From: Aculops lycopersici
Taxonomy: Eukaryota > Arthropoda > Arachnida > Trombidiformes > Eriophyidae
Direction: 5' to 3'
Length of the DNA: 64,000 nt
Assembly: GCA_015350385.1 (NCBI GenBank)
Contig: WNKI01000005.1
Location: 944,266-1,008,265 of the forward strand
A model generated the notes under the pieces. That model worked only from the letters and a program-made list of their open reading frames with translations. It did not search any database and was not told where the DNA came from. Made by a program: the position numbers and the translations under genes. The first letter of the stretch is position 1; every line of letters begins with the position of its first letter. Shown one piece after another: positions 56,661 to 64,000 of this stretch.

Positions 56661-56823
56661 AGCTCCTCACCTGTCTGTGCAAGTTCATAAGCGGAGCTTG
56701 GCCACAATGCACATGCTTCGCTTCGCTCTCTCACACAATCATCAGAAAGTCATGATTTGTTGCCCTGTCGCTCTATATCATCTGCCATCGCTAGAGAGCA
56801 AAAGCTCACAGGCGAGAGAGCTT
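56661..56823. mobile_element. MITE-like element, inverted and decayed copy
   Basis: Begins with the same AGCTCCTCACCTGTC end. It then matches the reverse complement of 53541-53680 through GCTTGGCCACAATGCACATG and ACAATCATCAGAAAG. The far end (about 56,808-56,823, ACAGGCGAGAGAGCT) is a degraded terminal repeat. Confidence 0.5.
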
Positions 56824-57497
56824 ACGCATTCAAAGCGGTGATGGTAGCGGCGGAACTAACTAATCGACGAGGGGGAGGGGAGCGAAGAGTTTTGTGAGTT
56901 GAGGGCAAATCATGATCGGCCGCTGCCTACCGAACACAAGCAGCCTATTGTTGCCATGATCTAGTATGCTCATTGGCGCTCTCGATTTAAACTGAATGCA
57001 TGGGTATAGGACGTTGCCGTTGGTGCAATTGATCAGGTTAGGGGCGGAAATTAAAGAACATGATTGTTGGCTCACTCACTCGTCCTAAACTCAGCGGCGG
57101 CGGATGCTGGCTGCCCTCTTGTCAGGATGAAAAATTATCGATTAGGACAAGTTTTGGGTTGGCGCGATGGTATAAAGGGAAGCAGTCAAGATAAAACTCA
57201 GACATGCGGAAAGGAAAGAGCATATGAGATAGTAGGAGATGAGAGGAGGAAAACGTGAAGCAAAAGGATACGCGCATCAGGTTCAGGCCATAATTCTTGA
57301 GATGCAACAACCTCCTCAAGCCAAAAGTGAATGATCTAGCCAACTGAGAAATCTATTGCACTTGTTACAATCAGCGCTCATGCCGCCGATGCTAGACCGT
57401 ACTAACAAGCTAGCTAGTCAACTCGCAAACTGAAACTAAATTGAAAACCAGTTAACCAATAAGTTCTAATAACTTGGAATTGAGCTAGCATTTGTTC

Positions 57498-57654
57498 ATG
57501 ACGATGGTTGCGTCGCAGTTGCCGCCACCACCGCCGCGAAACTTGTTGATGAGAGAACCGGTAGAGCTGAGCTCAACGTCTCAAGCTGATGAAACTGATG
57601 ACGCCGACGACGTTGTTGAGGTTTTTCGAGCAAGGAGACTAACTTATCGGGCAG
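57498..57654 (+). CDS. Candidate coding exon, unknown gene
   Basis: ATG at 57498 (second ATG two codons on, in a better context) opens 52 codons plus one base. It has a Pro run, an acidic patch ADETDDADDVVEVFRARR, and a good donor GCAG|GTGAGC (GT at 57655). The mixed composition is more coding-like than most frames here. No family match and no partner exon were found. Confidence 0.25.
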
Positions 57655-59244
57655 GTGAGCAAAAAATGGAGGAGTAGGAGGAGCGTAGCATGCAAAGACT
57701 GTTGCCGTTGTGCCATCACTGCCACCACCACCACCGCCGCGTCAGTCGACTTGTTCTTTTTGAGTGTGTGAGTAGCATTAGAATAATTATCAGAGTCGGG
57801 CGGCATCACTAGCGTTTGGCGGCTTCATAAGCATAAGTGCTGCGCGCCTTCAGAGTTGAAGGATCAACAAGCTGCGCGCTGCTCGAGAAAAGATCATTAT
57901 TCTTATTCGCTCAAATAGCAACAACAACAACAGCCGGTTGCTCTAGAGACTCAACTCTCTTACCTTGTAAGCGTTTGCAAGATTTCATTATGATTAACAG
58001 CAGCATTAACGCGAGAATGGGGACCAGCCACCAACATCCCACAACAGTATCGATAGTTGTTAGACTGGAGGCAACAACAACGTCGTCGTTGTCGACTACG
58101 ACGAAGACTATCACAGTTTTCAAGGCATGAGCATTCACGACTTCTCATGAGCTCGCTGATGTTTTATCGCCTTCATCGAGTCGCTCGAGGGGGGGGACAA
58201 CATCGACGAAACTGACGTGAAAGTTTCTCGCCCATCACCTTTGGTGAGTGCCAAGAGTGGAAGCAAATTTGAGCTTAGCCCCCTGGCTGACTCTTCATTT
58301 GTTATTCTATATTGCAACAAAAACATCAAGAAAAGACCGAGCAACAAAGTGATGAATCAAACAGCGAGTCGCTGGGACTGATTGATTTATGGCATATGAT
58401 TCGAATCGGATAACTAACATTTATTTTAACCTTCAAAAATCTTGATCTATTGCTTGCCCGCTAACCTCCAAGTGCCGAAGCGCGTCTGGCAGAAACGTCA
58501 ACATGGGCAGTAGTGGCTAGAGCAGCATTGTGTCGAATCTGAGTCCGAACTGCCAGCAACTCGAGACTTGACTCTACAGACTAAAGCTACAAATACAACA
58601 TATCATTGCTAAATGGACATAGACTTCCCTATTGTCGACCTGAACTTACTCACGCACCACGATCCGTTTGACTGGTTGAGACTAGACAAATGGCAGTAGC
58701 GATTAAGTTCAAAGTAATCGATCGATTGGTTTGCTGGTTGGATGGTTGCTCATCCTGATAGAGTGACTACGCCAAGCAATGCTGCCTGTTACCCTACTGA
58801 TAGAATCGAAGTCACAAAAGTTTATCAATGAGTGTGCATATCCTAATCAAGTCAACGCCTTTGGCGTCAGTCCAGAGCACAAGGGACGCTCTTTCGATTG
58901 AGTATCTGGTTCAAAAGTCTAGAAATACGAACAGGATGGACTGGAACCTCGTCGTCGTCATGAGATTGAATGCAAGAATGCCAATCTGATTCGATTCGAT
59001 CCAAATCAGATCAAGCATTTGCGCGGCTTCACCTGGCGAGCAAGGACTTGTAGGCAATCGGTGCAAAATTTGGCCAACCAATCGAGTTGGTTAGCTTGCT
59101 GGCTAGCTGACTTGAAATTAGTTCAAATGCAATCAAGTGCTGTTGAGTTGGCTAGTATGACAATCAATGACCCAGCAGCAAGCAAGCGAATCAGTGGAGT
59201 GTGTTTCGCTACAACCTGCGCTAACCAAATCCACGGCACACCAG

Positions 59245-59434
59245 CCAATTGAAAATTGATCGCCTACCCGCCTTCGCGACTATTCTCCTCATCAGCTTAA
59301 TCCACCTGTCGTCTTGTCAGCTCCATCTTAGTTCTTCGGTGAACGAACCGGCCAGTCGCCTTATGATGAGTGGGATAACATTGAATCGCTTGGCCGACAT
59401 GCCTGAAATGCAAGCGAAACTTGGAGAGCGCCAG
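59245..59434 (+). CDS. Candidate exon with a perfect donor, unknown gene
   Basis: The frame after a CTAAC/CCAG acceptor-like site (AG at about 59244) includes a hydrophobic stretch PAFATILLISLIHLSSCQL. It then reads MMSGITLNRLADMPEMQAKL and GERQ, and ends exactly at CAG|GTAAGT (GT at 59435). If it is a first exon, translation would start at ATG 59363, giving 24 codons in phase 0. No family match. Confidence 0.25.
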
Positions 59435-60249
59435 GTAAGTTTTTGTTGGCACTGATATTACGACGAGATTGCTATGTTTGTTACGCGTGATGAATATAAA
59501 AGTAAAGAAAAAGACTCTGGCCAACAAAACTGTCAGCGGAAGCCTAAATCCCGCAAGCTCGTCCGTCATCAAGAGCTAGCTTTGGGCTCAACCTTATCAG
59601 CATCATTAAGAAGACAGGACTGAGCTACTTGAATCAGCTGGATCAATCGAGTGGGTGGGTAAAGAGAAGGAGCGAAAGCGAGAGAGAGGCTCGGTATTTT
59701 TGTCGATGTCGGTAGTTCATTTCGGCCGACTGAGATGACAAAAAGTGAATAATGCCAACCATCTACAGATACAGGTAGACAAACGAACGGACAGGCAACT
59801 AGTACTGGTATCAGTTGGTAGGCGTCTAAATCAAACCAGATAGACAAGTCATGAGACACACACACACATGGACGTAGAGGTGCACAGGTAGGACAACAGT
59901 GGCATTGGCGCTTTGAGCGCTGTCATCCACTAATACCGCCTCTGATATCATGCTTTCATCTTAGGGGCACTGGGAAGGCGTTCGGCCACCGGGTTTAGAT
60001 TCCAGGTAGCAAATTCAGCCTGCTCACTCAGTCAGTTGAAGAGCAAAATAGACTGATGAGGAATTCCAACCGTAATACTGTTGCCATTTAACTTTGCGCG
60101 CCTGATAATCGTCCATTTTCTTCTGATTTCATTCTACCATCGCCACGAATTGAAGTCAGAGTAAAACAGTGAGGGCGACATTTCAATGCTACATACTCAG
60201 ACACACACAAACAAACCGTCAGTGGCAGTGGTAGCACTAGCAATAAACA

Positions 60250-60860
60250 TGTGCTACTTCACTATACTCTGTACAAATTCTGCCAGGTAAGATTTCCATG
60301 GTCGCCAATTGAATTTGATGATAACGAGATGAGAGATGAGAGATGAAAGATCAGAGATGAGCGTCGCGCCATCTCCTGCAGAATGCAGTGTAAGAAATGG
60401 CAACGCCACTAATAGATCCCATCATCTCGACGGACGTCACAACTCTCAGAAGCGTTACATTTTTGGACACCACTGCCAGCGCCACTCGCTTGCATAATCG
60501 CCTTTCCACATTCGCAACTGACAGGTAGATTTCCCAGGACTTGAGTCGAGTAGAGTTGAGTTGAGGCGCAGTTGTCGTCGTCGTCGTCGTCGTCGTCATG
60601 CCGGTCGTCGTTGCCATCCGAGGCTGAGGAGGCAAAGTGACCAGGTAGAGAAAAAGAGGCAGAGGCAGAGGCAGAGGCTGCGGCCAAGGCTGAGGAACTC
60701 GAGAGAGTGAGAGATGTTGACAGTCTACGGTTGTCGCCGGGGCAGAAGATTCATCGATCTCTGGTCGGAGTTTGGACTGACAGCGGCACCTGAGGTTTCA
60801 AGTTTCTTGCTTCCGGTGTTGGTGGTGGCTGGGGTAGTTGTGGCAGTCGTCACACTTGCG
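60250..60860. repeat. Direct duplication, copy 2 (611 bp)
   Basis: Second copy of 53768-54372, about 6.48 kb downstream in the same orientation. The corresponding minus-strand frame (stop at 60351) is kept apart from the Thr-run length. Confidence 0.92.
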
Positions 60861-61810
60861 GCTGCACGCTCGTCAATCGCACCCTGCATCGCTCTCGCAA
60901 GTCCTGCGTCTTCTTTTTGGCGCCTATGGGCAAACACATGGGAAGCGAGTGAATGACTATTTTTAAAGCAAAGCAGCTACTTGTCTTCTGAAACGACAAA
61001 TGAATGAGCAACTGACAACTAGCAAGAAGACGACGATGAAGCTTGCCGTTGGCCTCAAAGTCATCGCCCACCAACGAAGATGACGACCACCACTGGCGAG
61101 CGAGAGAACGAAGCGAGCATCTTAGAGTCAACTGGTCCACTTGACTTGACTAGACTTGACATCCTGCGGTGCGACGGTCAACTGTGGGTGTCCAGCGCGC
61201 TCGCCTAATGTGACGCTTCGCTCAAATGTGGAAAATTGATAAATTTGCGCGCCACTCAGGAGAGGGAGAAGAAGATGTGGCACTGCGACGGTTTTGGATT
61301 ACCTGTGGCGACGACTGAATGAATCAGTTCAAGCTTCAAAGGTTGGTGTTCAAGTCGCTCAGACAGCTTATAAGGTGGTCGTCTTCGCCGAGGTTGCAAC
61401 CAAGAAAGTGGGTGGAATTCGAGCGGCACTTGCCGACACTTGATCCACCGATGGACCGATGGATTTTTTCCCTCTCGCTCTCCCTTTGCCATCAGTTGTT
61501 CAGGTTAAAGGATGTTGCTGCTGATGTTAGTGGCCAGCAATAGACTAAAAGTTTGTCGTATTGCCACAAAGAGATCACGTCTCTCACCATCTTCACAAAG
61601 AACCACCGAGCTTGGGTGGTGCGTTAAGACTCTTCGAAAAAAGAGTAAGGAGTCAAGAGGGAGGGAGAGCGAGCAAGCAAAATGTCACCAAGTGGCGACA
61701 TCATCCATCATCCTAAATCTAATGTTAGCCTCTGCGCTGAGGTCTCGAGAGGAAAACATACACTAACAACTGGCCAACTTAAATCGAGAGGGAGAAGGGG
61801 AATAAGAGGC

Positions 61811-61888
61811 AGAGGGAGAGCGAGAGGGAGAGGGAGAGGGAGAGGGAGAGGGAGAGGGAGAGGGAGAGGGAGAGGGAGAGGGAGAGAA
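61811..61888. repeat. (GGGAGA)n hexanucleotide tract
   Basis: Twelve or so tandem GGGAGA units, a purine-only run of more than 70 bases that could form triplex or G-rich structure. Confidence 0.9.
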
Positions 61889-64000
61889 AGATGAGGATGA
61901 AGTTCATTTTGCTCTCCGCCACTTCATCATGATAGCTGAGTGGCTTTAAATCTAATGCTGTGTAACCCTGCATTCACTACTCTTGGTCGACCAGCTCAGC
62001 GGCCCAATGAGCAGCCGCCGAGTGGCTGTTGTCGCTAGAAGGGAGAGATCAATTTTTCAGCAACTAACGCCACTTGTCTTAGATTGGAACGAACAGACGA
62101 CAAGGAGTTCAGTTTGCTGGTAGAGAGCAATTCATTTGGAGGTAATTGAGAGCGACGACATTAAGAGGTGGTGTTGGTGGTGGCCAGTAGAGGTAATCAT
62201 CTTTTTATATTTACTCTACTAGTTGTTGTTGTTGTTGTGCAGTCGCTGCTATTCATTGGTGCACCTACATCTTGCAGCCACTTAATGGTGGTGTCCAAAT
62301 CAGGTGAGTGCTGAGCAAATGTGCTCCAGTCGGTGACCAACGCTTGTTAGCGTTCACCGAGTGATGGTAGTGGTGGTGGCCAATATCATGTTCTATTCTC
62401 GTCCTCCTCGGCAGCTATAGTTCGAATGAAATTTTGAGGAGCAGACTAATCTTTGGCAAGTGTACTACCAACATGGTCATCATCAGAAGCAGCAGCATCA
62501 TAAGCGAAATGATCATCCCGAGTCATCGATTAATATTAGCGGCATCGACCAGAGGCGACAATTCGAGTTGCATTTGGCATGTTCAGATTATGTTCGGGCG
62601 GCGACTTGTTAGGTGGTGAGCTCTGCGGCAAGCTGGCCGCGCAACCAGCGAGCCATGTGGTGAAAACGATTTTTCATCAACAGTTTGTTTGAACAGACCC
62701 CGCAAGCATTTTGCTCTAGAAAGGGAAACCCAAGGTCACTCGTCGTCGAGCGAGTGACACCAAAGGTAAGTGGTCGTGAGCTGACATTTGATGTATAAGA
62801 GAGCGAGATATAATCGCAAACTTCTATAACCTACATGATTCTAACAGAGACAACGGCACGCACACCTTCAGCAGTCTGATGATTGAGCTGGAAGTCCCAC
62901 CTCTAAGTTTAGATTTGCTCCACAAGTAAACTGTTGTTTTATCCCTCGAGAAGCGAGTTGATTTCAGGTGAATGATATTCTTCAGTTGGCTAGAACTGAA
63001 TTGAACTCTCGGAGCAGAAACAGAGACCAATTGTGCTAAACTGAAGGGGGAGGGGGAGAAACTTACGGTGGCAGAGAAGGAAGAGAAACAAACAGACCAA
63101 CTCCACTGCAGCACCTGACAGCAACGGTGACGACGAGATGCGCTAGTGAGATTGTTGCTTGGACCATCGTCGTCGTGTAGCTGCGCTGACTCACGGGCAA
63201 CAACAAACATCAACTCGTCGGGCCATTGAGCTAGTTTTTTGCGCGTCGTGACGACACTAACGATTAATTTATGAAGATTAATTAAAGACGAAAATATATC
63301 AAAAGAAATCCCCCGGGCGACGGGTAGTTGGAGTCGGCTGGTCGTCGTCGTCGTCGTCGAGGTGGAAACTTCAACTATTATCATGATGATTTGCCTTCTC
63401 CGTTTCTCTGCTCCGCATTGGATCACATCGTTGAAAACTCAACGGCCAGCCAGTCGGTTGGTTATTCAGTTTTGAGTGCTGCATCAATCTTTCGCCCAAG
63501 TCAAAGCTGAAAGACCGACCGCCAAGTTCAAGTTCACCATCGAGATTTAAATTTAGTTGCTGCCCAACTACCTGCCTGCCGATCATTAGCCGATCAGGTG
63601 GTGGGTAGGCCGCTGAAGGCTGGCGAGCAAAACACAGGTGACGCAACTTGCAGCGCGCGCTTCTTGGCAACTCATCGATTTCCTAGCCTCGTTGTGTCTC
63701 GTCGCGCTCCGTCTAGCTGCTGTTGTTGCCTGATGATTCCATTAGTAGCTAGTCACAGGAACACTGGCCTGGTGGCGGTCGGGGGGGACAGGCAAAGTGG
63801 AGGATGAGGAATGATTGCGATAAGACATCAATCCATCAATAATATCCAGTTTCCTCCTTCGTTTCGCGGCGAGCCAGGTTCGCGGTTGCGCGTAACCTCA
63901 GCAGCAGCAGCAGCAGCTATCGTAACTGTCGAGATAGTTACGGCGCAAAGCTTATAGGCAGTATAGATAGCAGCCAAGTCGGCGACTGACTGACTGACTG

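Larger units (their letters stand above)
52470..64000. other. Non-coding and repeat-rich region upstream of teashirt
   Basis: About 11.5 kb holding the repeats and candidate exons listed separately. No clear gene is present. If teashirt has an upstream exon or promoter, it should be here or beyond the window. Donor-like sites include plus-strand TCAG|GTGAGT at 62,303 (after a short MVVSKS frame) and minus-strand CACC|GTAAGT near 63,067. A GTC tract and CTGACTGACTG repeats close the window. Confidence 0.45.

Noticed and set aside
1..64000. tRNA, rRNA and snRNA genes, CRISPR arrays
   Set aside because: I looked for tRNA B-box pairs and snRNA core sequences by eye and found none convincing. CRISPR is not expected in animal DNA.

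Overview
The window is animal nuclear DNA, most likely from an arthropod with a very compact genome. It carries a teashirt-type zinc-finger gene, a centromeric histone H3, KIF23, DCAF1, WDR7, E2F and GMP reductase homologues. Ten of the eleven clear protein genes are intact single open frames, although their relatives in most animals have many introns. Stop codons of convergent genes lie as close as 57 bp, and several proteins are shortened by loss of whole domains. Near-total intron loss with protein trimming recalls the tiny genomes of eriophyoid (four-legged gall/rust) mites. That lineage is my inference, not something the sequence proves.

Bases 1-23,550 are gene-dense. In order: kinesin-6 KIF23 (+, N-terminus outside the window), CENP-A-like histone (+), SLC25A39/40 mitochondrial carrier (-), USP16/45-like deubiquitinase (+), a TRAPPC11 foie-gras-domain fragment (+), DCAF1 (+), GMP reductase (-), E2F (+), half-length WDR7 (-), ornithine decarboxylase antizyme (+) and an orphan secreted protein (+). 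Most are housekeeping genes: cytokinesis, centromere, redox transport, ubiquitin, membrane traffic, purine salvage, cell cycle, V-ATPase regulation and polyamine control. KIF23, the centromeric histone, E2F and DCAF1 share a cell-division theme, but nothing shows co-regulation.

Bases 23,550-64,000 are different: about 40 kb with one clear gene, a two-exon teashirt homologue on the minus strand (52,469 to 49,348). Its splice sites can be placed to the base because the conserved protein block is rebuilt exactly across the junction. The protein keeps only one of the three C2H2 fingers of fly Teashirt. Around it lie decayed minus-strand coding remnants (23.8-25.1 kb), short open segments ending in strong splice donors (candidate exons), microsatellites, several perfect inverted repeats, a MITE-like element with 15-bp terminal inverted repeats, a diverged dispersed repeat, and a recent ~0.6 kb direct duplication (53.8 and 60.3 kb).

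The main points of interest are the one-finger teashirt in a large non-coding landscape inside an otherwise compact genome, the set of near-perfect hairpins, an antizyme without a visible frameshift ORF1, and the series of domain-trimmed proteins (WDR7, DCAF1, USP, TRAPPC11). All calls come from reading the sequence and recalling family features. No database search was run.
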